DNA of 64,000 bases, taken from assembly GCA_963830485.1 (NCBI GenBank), contig CAWHNE010000034.1:124001-188000 (forward strand). The letters are read 5' to 3'. Shown here one piece after another: positions 33,992-43,212 of this stretch; positions within the stretch are counted from its first letter, which is position 1, and each line of letters begins with the position of its first letter. Below the pieces are notes generated by a model that was not told where the DNA came from, did no database searches, and saw nothing but the letters and a program-made list of their open reading frames with translations. The position numbers and the translations under genes were made by a program. The stretch is from CAIWHR01 sp963830485. Its GTDB lineage: Bacteria; Pseudomonadota; Gammaproteobacteria; Burkholderiales; Casimicrobiaceae.

Positions 33992-34921
33992 ATGGCCCTT
34001 CTCGTGTTGCCGACTTCCGCCTTCGTCGAGCGGCAGCTCGCCGCGCTGCGCGCTGTCGCGCCGGACGAGCGAGTCTTCACCGACCCCGCCGCCGCGTCGA
34101 CGGATGAGATCGAGGCGATACTCGCGTTTCGGATCGCGCCGGGCATCGCGCCGCGTTTTCCTGCGCTCCGGTTCGTCGGCTGCGCCGGCGCCGGCGTCGA
34201 CGAGGTCCTCGCCACGCCGGATCTGCCCGCGCACGTTCCGGTCACCCGCGCGGTCGATCCGCTGCAGGGCGCGCGAATGGCGCAGTATGTCGCGCTCGCG
34301 GCGCTCCGCCACTACCGCGAGCTGCCACGGTTCGAGGCGCAGCAGCGCGAGTCGCGGTGGACCCGGCCGCCGCCCGCGCTCGAGACCGACTTCGCCGTCG
34401 GCGTGATGGGCTGCGGGTCGATCGGCGCGCCGGTCGTCGACGTGCTGTCGCGCCTGGGCTTCCCCGTCGCGGTATGGACGCGGACCGCGCGGACGATCGA
34501 GGGTGTCGCGTCGTTCGCCGGAGCGGAAGCACTGCCGGCGTTCCTCGCGCGGAGCCATTTCCTCGTCTGCACGCTACCGCTCACCGCGGCGACGCGGGGA
34601 GTCCTCGACGCGCGGGCGCTCGCGCAGCTGCCGCCGGGCGCCTACGTGATCAACGTGTCGCGCGGCCGCGTGCTGGTCGAGGCGGATCTCGTGGCGGCGA
34701 TCGACGCGGGCCGTCTCGCCGGCGCCGCGCTCGACGTGTACGAGACCGAGCCCCTGCCCGCGGGCAGCCCGCTGTGGCGGCACCCGAAGATCCTCTGCAC
34801 GCCGCACATCGCGGCCGAGCCGCGGCACGAGGTCGCGGCGGCACAGTTCGTCGACAACGTCCGCCGCGCCCGCGCGGGCCTGCCGCTCGCCAACGTCGTC
34901 GATCGCGGCCGCGGCTACTGA
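33992..34921 (+). CDS. D-2-hydroxyacid dehydrogenase (GhrA-like glyoxylate/hydroxypyruvate reductase)
   Basis: A 309-residue NAD(P)-binding protein. GVMGCGSIGAPVVDVLSRLG holds the dinucleotide-binding GxGxxG; then TLPLTAATRG, the catalytic Arg in NVSRGRVLVE, Glu in YETEPLP and His in CTPHIAAEP complete the active site. It should interconvert a 2-keto acid and its D-hydroxy acid. ATG 33992 is the first good start. No obvious operon partner downstream on this strand except the NodJ-like gene, 54 bases later. Confidence 0.87.
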   Translation: MALLVLPTSAFVERQLAALRAVAPDERVFTDPAAASTDEIEAILAFRIAPGIAPRFPALRFVGCAGAGVDEVLATPDLPAHVPVTRAVDPLQGARMAQYVALAALRHYRELPRFEAQQRESRWTRPPPALETDFAVGVMGCGSIGAPVVDVLSRLGFPVAVWTRTARTIEGVASFAGAEALPAFLARSHFLVCTLPLTAATRGVLDARALAQLPPGAYVINVSRGRVLVEADLVAAIDAGRLAGAALDVYETEPLPAGSPLWRHPKILCTPHIAAEPRHEVAAAQFVDNVRRARAGLPLANVVDRGRGY

Positions 34922-34975
34922 GCGGCCGTCGCGTTCGGTACACTGGACACATTCTCTCTCCGCAGGGTCCCACTC

Positions 34976-35764
34976 ATGCCGACGATCGCCCTCACCCGCC
35001 CGCCCGAGCTGTCGTTGCGCTTCACCGCCGTGTGGCGGCGCAACCTGCTCGTGTGGAAAAAGCTCGCCGTCGCAAGCGTGCTCGGCAACATCGCCGACCC
35101 GTTGCTCTACATGGTCGCGCTCGGCTACGGGATCGGCGCGTTCGTGCCCGAGGTGGCCGGCATGACCTACATCGCCTTCATCGGCACCGGCATGGTGTGC
35201 CAGAGCGCGATGTTCACGTCGAGCTTCGAGGCGATGTACTCGGCGTTCTCGCGGATGCACGTGCAGCGGACCTGGGAGGCGATCATCAACGCGCCGCTCT
35301 CGCTCGACGACGTCGTGCTCGCAGAATGGGTGTGGGCCGCATCCAAGGCGGTCGTGTCGACGACGGCGATCCTCGCGGTGATCATGGTGCTGGGCTACGG
35401 CCACTCGTGGCTCGCGCTGTGGATCATCCCGCTCGGCTTTCTCGTCGGGCTGTGCTTCGGCGCGTTCGGGCTCGTGATGAACGCACTGGCGCCGAGCTAC
35501 GACTTCTTCACATATTTCTTCACGCTCGTGCTGACGCCGATGCTGCTCCTGTCTGGCGTGTTCTTCCCGGTCGACCAGATGCCGGCCGCCTTGCAGACGG
35601 TCGCGGGGTTCCTGCCGTTGAAGCACGCGATCGATCTCGCGCGGCCGCTCCTGATGGGCCATGTGCCCGGGGCGATCCCGCTGCACGTGGCGGTGCTGGC
35701 GGCGTATTCTGCGGCGGCGTACTTCGTCGCGCTGGTGCTGACCCGCCGCCGGCTCCTGCGGTGA
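34976..35764 (+). CDS. ABC-2 transporter permease, NodJ-like
   Basis: A 262-residue membrane protein with six helices. NIADPLLYMVALGYGIG near residue 38, TSSFEAMYSAFSRM near 82 and LTPMLLLSGVFFPVDQMP near 180 are characteristic of NodJ/ABC-2 permeases. It lacks an adjacent ATPase; the NodI-like ATPase at 20795-21721 is the natural partner. Its stop overlaps the GTG of the RNA methyltransferase gene. Confidence 0.87.
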   Translation: MPTIALTRPPELSLRFTAVWRRNLLVWKKLAVASVLGNIADPLLYMVALGYGIGAFVPEVAGMTYIAFIGTGMVCQSAMFTSSFEAMYSAFSRMHVQRTWEAIINAPLSLDDVVLAEWVWAASKAVVSTTAILAVIMVLGYGHSWLALWIIPLGFLVGLCFGAFGLVMNALAPSYDFFTYFFTLVLTPMLLLSGVFFPVDQMPAALQTVAGFLPLKHAIDLARPLLMGHVPGAIPLHVAVLAAYSAAAYFVALVLTRRRLLR

Positions 35765-36933
35765 CGGAGCGCTTCTTCGCGCCGTGTCCGCGCGGACTGG
35801 AGGCGCCGCTCGCGACCGAGCTCGGCGCGCTCGACGCCGCCGATGTCGCGCCGACGGAGGGCGGCGTGGCCTTCGGCGGGCCGCTCGAGCTCGCCTGCCG
35901 CGCGAATCTCGAGTTGCGCATCGCGAGCCGGATCCTCTGGCAGGTCGCGCACGGGCCCTGCCGCAGCGAGGACGAGCTCTACCGACTCGTGCGCGGGGTC
36001 GACTGGAGTCGGCGGTTCCGCGTCGACCGCACGCTGCGCGTCGACGTCGCCGCGACACGCTCGCCGCTGCCGAGCCTCGAATACGCGACGCTCAAGGTGA
36101 AGGACGCCGTCTGTGACCGTTTCCGCGACGACAGCGTCCGGCGGCCGTCGATCGACAAGCAGCGCCCCGACGTCCGCGTCCATGCGTATCTAACCGATCG
36201 CGACGCGACGATCTATCTCGACACGTCCGGCGAGCCGCTCTTCAAGCGCGGCTGGCGGCGCGAGGCCGACGCGGCGCCGCTGCGCGAGAACCTCGCCGCC
36301 GGCGTGATCGCGCTTTCGGGCTGGGCGCCCGGCATGCCGTTCCTCGATCCGATGTGCGGCAGCGGCACCATCGCCATCGAAGCCGCAGCGCTCGCGGCCG
36401 ACCGCGCGCCGGGGCTCACGCGCACGTTCGGATTCCAGAAGCTCGCATGGTTCGACGGACCGGCCTGGCAGCGGCTGCGCCAGCGCGCGCGCGACCGCGT
36501 GCGGCAGGCGCCGTCGGCGCCCGCGATCTTCGCGCGCGACCGCGATCCGCGCGCGCTCGAGCGTTGCCTCCTCAACGCGCAGGCTGCCGGCGTCGCGGGA
36601 TGGCTTGCGGTCGAAGAAGGCGACGTGCTCGTGCGCGCCGCGCCGGCGCCTTCCGGCATCCTCGTCTTCAATCCGCCCTACGGCGTGCGCCTCGACGACG
36701 CGCACACGCTTGCCGCCTTCTACCCGAAGCTCGGCGATGCGCTCAAGCGCCGGTTTGCCGGCTGGACGGCGTGCATCCTGAGCGGCGACCTCCGGCTCGC
36801 GACGCTGATCGGCCTCAAGCCGTCGCGTCGCACGCCGCTCATGAATGGCGACATCGACTGCCGCCTCTTCCGCTTCGAGATCGTCGCCGGCCGCCCGCCG
36901 CGCCCCGCCAAGGCCGGCGCCGCGCCACGGTGA
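35761..36933 (+). CDS. THUMP-domain class I SAM-dependent RNA methyltransferase (RlmL-N/Trm14-like)
   Basis: A 390-residue protein starting at GTG 35761. An N-terminal ferredoxin-like/THUMP part (FFAPCPRGLEAPLATEL onwards) is followed by the methyltransferase core: FLDPMCGSGTIAIEAA near residue 195 (SAM loop) and the catalytic NPPYG near 305. This fits the N6/N2-guanine 23S rRNA methyltransferase group; full RlmL is about 700 residues, so this is the single-domain form. The target base is not proven. Confidence 0.85.
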   Translation: MTERFFAPCPRGLEAPLATELGALDAADVAPTEGGVAFGGPLELACRANLELRIASRILWQVAHGPCRSEDELYRLVRGVDWSRRFRVDRTLRVDVAATRSPLPSLEYATLKVKDAVCDRFRDDSVRRPSIDKQRPDVRVHAYLTDRDATIYLDTSGEPLFKRGWRREADAAPLRENLAAGVIALSGWAPGMPFLDPMCGSGTIAIEAAALAADRAPGLTRTFGFQKLAWFDGPAWQRLRQRARDRVRQAPSAPAIFARDRDPRALERCLLNAQAAGVAGWLAVEEGDVLVRAAPAPSGILVFNPPYGVRLDDAHTLAAFYPKLGDALKRRFAGWTACILSGDLRLATLIGLKPSRRTPLMNGDIDCRLFRFEIVAGRPPRPAKAGAAPR

Positions 36934-36978
36934 TAGAATGAACGCTCGTCTCTTGCGTCATGCGGGATCCGCCCTGCC

Positions 36979-37179
36979 ATGTTCCTCCCTTCGCGCCACT
37001 ACGTTTCCGAGCACACGACCTTCATCCGCGACCTGCTCGCGCGGAAGCCGCAGATCGTCGACGAGCAGAAGCGCGGGCGCGCGATCTGGTGGGACAAGGC
37101 GCCGCGCGAGCTGGCTGAGCAGAAGACGATGGACGAAGGCCGCGTGCCCCAGCCTCCCTACGTCTACCAGCCCGAATAG
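36979..37179 (+). CDS. DUF3460 family protein
   Basis: A 66-residue cytoplasmic protein. PSRHYVSEHTTFIRDLL, RGRAIWWDKAP and the C-terminal VPQPPYVYQ are the conserved features of DUF3460, a family largely restricted to betaproteobacteria. The family often lies next to ScpAB or pantothenate genes; here it follows an RNA methyltransferase. Function unknown. Confidence 0.85.
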   Translation: MFLPSRHYVSEHTTFIRDLLARKPQIVDEQKRGRAIWWDKAPRELAEQKTMDEGRVPQPPYVYQPE

Positions 37180-37186
37180 CGCTTCG

Positions 37187-37747
37187 GTGACGGTTGCGTC
37201 GGGCAACGGCCGCGCAGCGACGCCCGTGACGCGACCGCCACCCGTGGGCGTGGCCCTGCGTGCGGCGCGGCCCGGCGACGAGAATGCGCTCTGGTCCGTT
37301 CACACGCGCGCGATCCGGATCTCGGCTGCGACGCACTACACGGGGGACGCGCTCGAAGCGTGGGCCGGCCGGATGCGTCCCGAGCATTACACCGAACCGA
37401 TGCGCACCCGCGCCATGATCGTCGCGGAGGCCACGACAGACGCCGCGCGCCTCGCGGGCTTCGGCCAGCTCCAGCCGGAGGAAGGCGTGATCGAGGCCAT
37501 CTACGTCGACCCTGACTTCGCACGCCGAGGTATCGGACGCGCCCTCTTCGAGGCGCTCGAGAACTTCGCGCGCGCGCACGGCCTGCCGGGCCTCACGGTC
37601 GAGGCGTCGCTGAACTCGGTGCCGTTCTACGCAGCGATGGGCTGCGTGCGGCGCTGCGTCGACCGCCACGAGCTCGCACCCGGCGTGCACATCGCGTGCG
37701 TAGTCATGGACAAGCATCTCACGCCAACCCCGGGAGCCACGGCATGA
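37187..37747 (+). CDS. GNAT family N-acetyltransferase 1
   Basis: A GNAT domain occupies about residues 25-175. IEAIYVDPDFARRGIGRALF is the acetyl-CoA-binding motif A (R/QxxGxG/A), followed by VEASLNSVPFYAAMGC. I give GTG 37187 as start; later GTGs (37226, 37247) would trim an unconserved leader. The stop overlaps the next GNAT ATG by four bases, so the pair is co-translated. The acetyl acceptor is unknown. Confidence 0.8.
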   Translation: MTVASGNGRAATPVTRPPPVGVALRAARPGDENALWSVHTRAIRISAATHYTGDALEAWAGRMRPEHYTEPMRTRAMIVAEATTDAARLAGFGQLQPEEGVIEAIYVDPDFARRGIGRALFEALENFARAHGLPGLTVEASLNSVPFYAAMGCVRRCVDRHELAPGVHIACVVMDKHLTPTPGATA

Positions 37748-38298
37748 GCGCCGCGATCCCAAGTTCGGCCCGGGTCACCGGCAATCCCGCGAACGTCCGC
37801 TTCGCGCCGCTCACGGACATCGATCTGCCGCTGCTCCATGCGTGGCTCAATGCGGCGCATGTGATCGCCGGCTATTCGCGCGTGCATACGACACCGGAGG
37901 ATGTGGCCGCGAAGTACGGACCTCGCATCTCAGGCACCGTTTCGGTCCGCGGCTACATCGCCTCGGTTGCCGGGCGGCCGCTGGGCTACGTGCAGACATA
38001 TCGGATCGCCGACTTTCCCGACTATGCCGCCCTCGTTGGCGAGTTCGACCGCGCGGTCGCGATCGACGTGCTGATCGGCGAGGTCGAGTACACCGGCCGC
38101 GGGCTCGGCCCGCGCGTGATCGCCGCGGCCGTCGCGGAACTCGTCTTCCCGTCGTCGGAGGCGAACGCGTGCATCGCAACGCCGCGCGCGGACAACACGG
38201 CGTCGCTGCGCGCGTTCGCGAAGGCAGGTTTCGCGCTGGTGCGGAGCATCCGCACCGCCGAAGGCGATGCCGAGATGCTGATGGTGCGGCGCCGCTAG
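37744..38298 (+). CDS. GNAT family N-acetyltransferase 2 (AAC(6')-like)
   Basis: A 184-residue acetyltransferase. LPLLHAWLNAAHV near the start, the GYVQTYRIADFPDY strand, and IDVLIGEVEYTGRGLGPRVI with the acetyl-CoA loop resemble the AAC(6')-I/IucB subfamily, which includes aminoglycoside and siderophore acetylases. Resistance cannot be claimed from the sequence; many chromosomal members have other substrates. It overlaps the previous GNAT and converges on surA with 4 bases between stops. Confidence 0.78.
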   Translation: MSAAIPSSARVTGNPANVRFAPLTDIDLPLLHAWLNAAHVIAGYSRVHTTPEDVAAKYGPRISGTVSVRGYIASVAGRPLGYVQTYRIADFPDYAALVGEFDRAVAIDVLIGEVEYTGRGLGPRVIAAAVAELVFPSSEANACIATPRADNTASLRAFAKAGFALVRSIRTAEGDAEMLMVRRR

Positions 38299-38302
38299 CG
38301 GC

Positions 38303-39670
38303 CTAGTTCTCGACCGGCTTGATCTCGACGTAGGCTCGGTCGCGCATCTGGCGCAGCCAGTCCTGGAAAGCCTCGTCGGACTTGCGCTGCCGCAGCGCCT
38401 GCCGCGCCTGGTCGCGCTTGCGCTCCGCGGTGATGTCCTGCGTCCGGCGCTCGCTCACCTGGATCAGATGCCAGCCGAACTGCGTGCGGACCGGCGCCGA
38501 CACCTCGCCGATCTTGAGCCTGTTCATCGCCGCCTCGAAGTCCGGCACCGTGTCGCCGGGCGAGATCCAGCCGAGGTCGCCGCCCTTCGCGGACGTCGCG
38601 TCCTCGGAGTTGAGCTTCGCCTGCTCCTCGAACTTCGCGCCGGTCTCGATCCGGTCGCGGATCCGGTCGATGCGCGCTTTCCCCTCGGACTCCGAGACGA
38701 CCTCGCTGACCTTGATCAGGATGTGCCGCACGTGCGTCTGCTCGACGACGGTCGGGGCGTCGCGGTTGCGCGTTTCCTGCAGCTTGACGATGTGGAAGCC
38801 GCTCGCGGTCCGCAGCACGTTCGACACGTCGCCCGGCTTCATCTGGCGCACCGCCTCGACGAACATCGTCGGCATCCGCCCCGTCGTCCGCCAGCCGAGC
38901 GAGCCGCCTTGCAGCGCGTCCTGGGCGTCGGAGAAGCCCGCGGCGACCTGACCGAAGTCGATGCCGTCCTTCACCTGCTTCAGCGCATCCTCGGCGCGCC
39001 GTCGCTTCGCGTCGATCTGGTCGGGCGACGCGCGCTCCGGCACGAGGACGAGAATGTGCGAGAGCCGGTACTCGACGTCGCTGCCCGCCTGCGTGTTCTG
39101 CGACGCGAGGAACGCGTCGACCTCGGCGTCGCTCACCGAGATGCGCGCCTCGACTTCGCGCTCGCGCAGCCGCTGGATCACGATCTCCTTGCGGATGTCC
39201 TCGCGGTACTTGTCGTACGAGATGCCCTCGCGGCCGAGCGCGCGCCGGAACTCCTCGGCGGTGAGCTTGTTGTCCTGCGCGATCCGCAGGATCGCCCGCT
39301 CGACCTGCGTGTCGTCGACGCGCACGCCGTTCTCCTTCGCGAAGTGCATGACGGCGCGTTCGGTGATGAGCCGGTCGAGCACCTGCTTGTCGAGCACGTC
39401 GGCGGGAGGCGGCGTCAGGTTCCGCGATTTCATCTGTGCGAGTGCACTCTTCTTCTGGTCGTCGAGCTCGTATTGTGTCAGCGCCTCGTCGTCGACGATG
39501 GCGACCACGCGGTCGAGCAGCACGGTGCGGTCGAGCGCGGGCGTGCGCGGCACGGCGGCCGCGGCCGGACGTGGTGCCTGCGCGGGCGTCGGCGCCTGGG
39601 CCAGCGCGGCGGCGGCAAGCGCCGCGCCGAAGAGGGTGGCCAGGCAGGGAACCAATCGGAAAGGCGTCAT
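38303..39670 (-). CDS. surA: Periplasmic chaperone / peptidyl-prolyl isomerase SurA
   Basis: A 455-residue exported protein with a signal peptide (cut near LAQAPTP, residue 25). The N-terminal chaperone domain begins at LLDRVVAIVDDEALTQYE. Two parvulin domains follow: one near EYRLSHILVLVPERA (residue 205) and one near HVRHILIKVSEVV (residue 325), and the C-terminal helix carries FQDWLRQMRDRAYVEI. SurA escorts outer-membrane proteins, including LptD, to the BAM complex. It follows lptD on the same strand with 7 bases between them, the classical order. pdxA and ksgA, usual next genes, are absent here. Confidence 0.93.
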   Translation of the reverse strand: MTPFRLVPCLATLFGAALAAAALAQAPTPAQAPRPAAAAVPRTPALDRTVLLDRVVAIVDDEALTQYELDDQKKSALAQMKSRNLTPPPADVLDKQVLDRLITERAVMHFAKENGVRVDDTQVERAILRIAQDNKLTAEEFRRALGREGISYDKYREDIRKEIVIQRLREREVEARISVSDAEVDAFLASQNTQAGSDVEYRLSHILVLVPERASPDQIDAKRRRAEDALKQVKDGIDFGQVAAGFSDAQDALQGGSLGWRTTGRMPTMFVEAVRQMKPGDVSNVLRTASGFHIVKLQETRNRDAPTVVEQTHVRHILIKVSEVVSESEGKARIDRIRDRIETGAKFEEQAKLNSEDATSAKGGDLGWISPGDTVPDFEAAMNRLKIGEVSAPVRTQFGWHLIQVSERRTQDITAERKRDQARQALRQRKSDEAFQDWLRQMRDRAYVEIKPVEN

Positions 39671-39677
39671 AGCTCAA

Positions 39678-42108
39678 CTAGAATTCGGGGAACGAATCGA
39701 TGCTGCGGTCGCGCGGCGCCAGCGTCGGATCGTTCGTCTTGACGTAACCGGGAACGCTGCGACGGAGCAGATCGAGCGGGCTCGTACCGAATCGCGCAAG
39801 GCCGTTCAACTCGAGCTGCAGGTACACGGAGTTGGTGGCGGTCTGGGTCGTCGTGGTCAGCCGCTGGCCGACCACCCGCAGGACCCAGCAGCCGGCATTG
39901 TACTCGACGCCGGCGACGGCCTCCAGCGTCTTGTCGGCCGAGGATCGAGTAGTTCCATCGGCCGAGCAGCGTCCAGCTCTCGGTCACCGGCCACTGCCCG
40001 GCGAGGTCGAATTGATTCAATTGCGACTGGTCCCCGATCGGACCGGCGAGCGGATCGAAGTTCTGGCGCGAGTACCGATAGCTCGCGCTCAAGGCGCGGC
40101 CCGGGGCAGGCGTATAGCGGATCCCGGTATTGAGCCGCTCCGTCTGCGACGCCTCGAAGTTGTACTGCCACAGCCCGATTAGCGCCCACGCATCGGTGAG
40201 CCGGCCCTCGACGCCCACGAGGAAGTCCGAGTTGTTCGCGGCGCGCGGCGTCTCGTTCAGCACCACGCGCTGGTCGTTGAAGTAGAACCGCTGCCCGATC
40301 GCGACGCGGAACTTCTCGGCGCCGGTGTCGGCATCGAGGAGCCGCGAGGTAAGCGCCAGCGAAAGCTGGTTCGCGTCGCCGATGCGGTCGTTGCCGAGGT
40401 AGCGGTTGACCGAGAACAGCTGCCCGAAGTTGAAATCGTCGATCGCGGTGTCGAACACGGGGGCGTTACTCTGGTTCTTGTAGGGGACGTAGACGTAGAA
40501 CGCGCGGGGCTCGAGCGTCTGCACGCCGGTCAGCCCGAACTCCTTCACGTCGCGCTCGAACACGACGCCCGCGTCGACCGACGTGATCGGAATCGCGTAG
40601 CCCTGCCGGCTCGCGACATCGGGTCGCACTTCGTTCAGGTCGTACTCGCGCGCGTGCACGCCGGTGCGCGCGGTGACGTACCACGCTGCCCCCTGCTGCG
40701 ACCAGGCGACCGTCGGCCACGCGTAGACGCGCTGGCCCGTCGTCAGCGTCGGCTGGCGGAAGTATGCGTACTCGCCGACGCCGGCCCACGAGAGGCCCGC
40801 CCAGTCGACGTCGCCGAGGGCCACCTGCACCTGCGGCACACGGTTGTAAGGCGGTGGCTGCGGCGCCGTCGGATCCTGCAGCGTCTGGAACGCCTGTGCG
40901 CGTGCGACGACGGCCCACGGGCCGTTCGTGTAGGTGAGGCCGCCCTCGCGCGGCAGCGTAGTTAGCGATGTGAGCGCGACCCGGTCGGAGAGATCCGAGA
41001 AGTACGTGTCGTCCGACACCTTGTTCAGGTTCACGTAGCCCGCGAGGCCCGTGACATATCGGTCGAAGCTCTCGTTGTGCTTCCACGACATGAGGTAGCG
41101 GTCGGTGCCCGACTGCCGGTCGTGCGGCAGGATCTCGCCTTCGAGGCCGCCCACGCCGTCGCCGAACAGGTAGCGGAACTGCCCGCCCAGCTGGAAGCCG
41201 CGCTTGGTCATGATGCGCGGCGTGAGCGTCGCGTCGTAGTTCGGCGCGAGATTGAGGTAGTACGGCATCGCCGCGTCGAAACCACGCGTGCCCGACGAGC
41301 CCAGCAATGGCGTGAGGAAGCCGGACTTGCGCTCGCCCGACAGCGGAAACTCCAGCCACGGCGAATAGGCGATCGGCGCGCCGAGGAAGACAAGCGTTGC
41401 CCCGTGGCCGGTGCCGACGTTGCGGGCCTTGTCGACTTCGAGCTCGTCCATCCGGATGTACCAGTCGTCGCGTGGCGCGACGCAGGTCGTGTAGCGCGCG
41501 TCGGAGGCCTCGTAGTGATCCGTGCCCGTGAAGCGGATCTCGCCGGCCGAGCCGCGCGCGCCGTTCTCGCCGATGTAATAGCGTGGGGACGTGAAGTAAC
41601 CGGTCTCGACGCCGCGCCGGAAGCGCGCCTCCGGTCCGGTGATCCAGTCGATGCCCTGGCGCAGCGTCACGTCGCCCTGCGCCCAAATCTCGTCGTCGAC
41701 GAAATCGTAGCGGAGCCAATCGGCGAGGACGGTCTCGCGGCGCGTGCGGAGCTCGACCTTGCCTTTCGCGGTGACTTCCTTGCTCCGCGCTGCCCTCGAT
41801 CTCGTCCGCGCGAAAGAAGATCGCGCCGCTGTCGCGGTCGAACGGGATGCGCACGGCGGTACCCGAAGGCGGCGCGCCCGGAGAACGCGCGGGCGCCGTG
41901 CCCGGGGGCGGACGCAAGGGCGGCGGCGTCAACTCGAGTGCGGGCGGCGAGCGGAGGCGCGGGCAGCGGCGAGAGGTTCGCCGTCGGCCGCGACGGCAAC
42001 GCCCCGCAGCGAGGCGAGCGCGAGCGCAAGCGCAAGCGGACGCAACCGGTGAGGCACACGCGCGGGCACGGGAAGGGACGAAGGAATGCTGATGCTAAGA
42101 TTCGTCAT
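39678..42108 (-). pseudogene. lptD: LPS-assembly outer-membrane protein LptD, three frameshifts
   Basis: The segments of one LptD are present in order: a signal peptide after ATG 42108 (hydrophobic ALALALASLRGVAVAAD), a jellyroll domain (IPFDRDSGAIFFRADEIEG, then VTAKGKVELRTRRETVLADW), a long barrel from DVTLRQGIDWITG, and a C-terminus ending TLAPRDRSIDSFPEF. The frame shifts near 41940-41985, 41785 and 39940, each by one base. The corrected length of about 810 residues is normal. LptD inserts LPS into the outer leaflet and is essential in most Gram-negatives, so errors in the sequence are the likeliest cause. It lies directly upstream of surA. An alternative start is GTG 42057. Confidence 0.88.
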
Positions 42109-42171
42109 TCTAGCGTGACCCTCCGCCCTGCCCTTCCTCCGCACGCGGCGACGACACATCCTTTCCGCCCG

Positions 42172-43212
42172 ATGCCGTCCGCCGCATTGCCCGATGCCCG
42201 CCTCGATGCTCTCGTGGCCTGGACCGCGACGTCGATCGGAACTCCGGATTTCGAACTCGCCCCCGCGTCGGCCGACGCGAGCTTCCGCCGCTATTTCCGC
42301 ATAACGCCCGGCGCGCCCTGGCGTGGACACGCGACACTGATCGCGATGGATGCGCCGCCGCCCAACGAGGATTGCCGTCCGTTCGTCCACGTCGCGCGGC
42401 TGCTCGCCCGCGCCGGCGTGCATTCCCCGGACGTTCTCGCAGAGGATCTGCCGCGAGGGTTTCTGCTGCTCTCGGATCTCGGCGAGCGCACCTATCTCGC
42501 CGCACTCGACGCGAGCTCCGCGCCCGCACTCTATTCGGACGCGATCGACGCACTGATCCGCTGGCAGACGGCCACGCGGGACGGCGAGCTTCCGCCCTAC
42601 GACGAGACGCGGCTCACGCGCGAGCTCGAGCTCTTTCCGGACTGGTACGTGGCGCGACACCTCGGCCGTGAGCTCACGGCCACGCAGGCCGCGACGCTGC
42701 GCATGGCATTCCGGTCGATCCTCGACAACAATCTCGCGCAGCCCGCGGTCTTCGTCCATCGCGACTACCACTCGCGCAACCTGATGGTCACGGTGCCGAA
42801 CCCGGGCGTCCTCGATTTCCAGGATGCGGTCTGTGGCCCCGTCACCTACGATCTCGTCTCGCTGCTGCGCGACGCGTACGTCACGTGGGACGAGGCGCGG
42901 CAGATCGACTGGGCGGTGCGGTACTGGGAGCGCGCCCGCACGGCAAAGCTGCCGGTCGGCGCCGACTTCGGCGCGTTCTGGCGCGACTTCGAGTGGATGG
43001 GCGTGCAGCGCCAGCTGAAGGTGCTCGGCATCTTCGCGCGGCTTGCGTACCGGGACGGCAAGCGCGGCTACCTGGACGACCTGCCGCGCGTGATGGCCTA
43101 TCTGCGCGCTGCCTGCGCGCGCTACCGCGCGCTCCATCCGCTGCAGGCCCTCCTGGACGAGCTCGAGGGCCGCGCGCCGGCCTTCGACTACGCGTTTTCG
43201 CGGCCCGCATGA
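42172..43212 (+). CDS. amgK: N-acetylmuramate/N-acetylglucosamine anomeric kinase AmgK
   Basis: A 346-residue aminoglycoside-phosphotransferase-fold kinase. ASADASFRRYFRI is the nucleotide-binding start; VHRDYHSRNLMV near residue 200 is the catalytic loop with HRD and the metal-binding Asn; VLDFQDA supplies the second Asp. Paired with MurU it phosphorylates MurNAc at the anomeric carbon, in the peptidoglycan recycling route that bypasses MurA/MurB. ATG 42172 is chosen; a GTG at 42115 is also in frame. It diverges from lptD and overlaps murU. Confidence 0.9.
   Translation: MPSAALPDARLDALVAWTATSIGTPDFELAPASADASFRRYFRITPGAPWRGHATLIAMDAPPPNEDCRPFVHVARLLARAGVHSPDVLAEDLPRGFLLLSDLGERTYLAALDASSAPALYSDAIDALIRWQTATRDGELPPYDETRLTRELELFPDWYVARHLGRELTATQAATLRMAFRSILDNNLAQPAVFVHRDYHSRNLMVTVPNPGVLDFQDAVCGPVTYDLVSLLRDAYVTWDEARQIDWAVRYWERARTAKLPVGADFGAFWRDFEWMGVQRQLKVLGIFARLAYRDGKRGYLDDLPRVMAYLRAACARYRALHPLQALLDELEGRAPAFDYAFSRPA

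Noticed and set aside
37744..38298. Naming the second GNAT as an aminoglycoside resistance gene
   Set aside because: Only subfamily resemblance; many chromosomal members do not act on aminoglycosides, and there is no mobile context.
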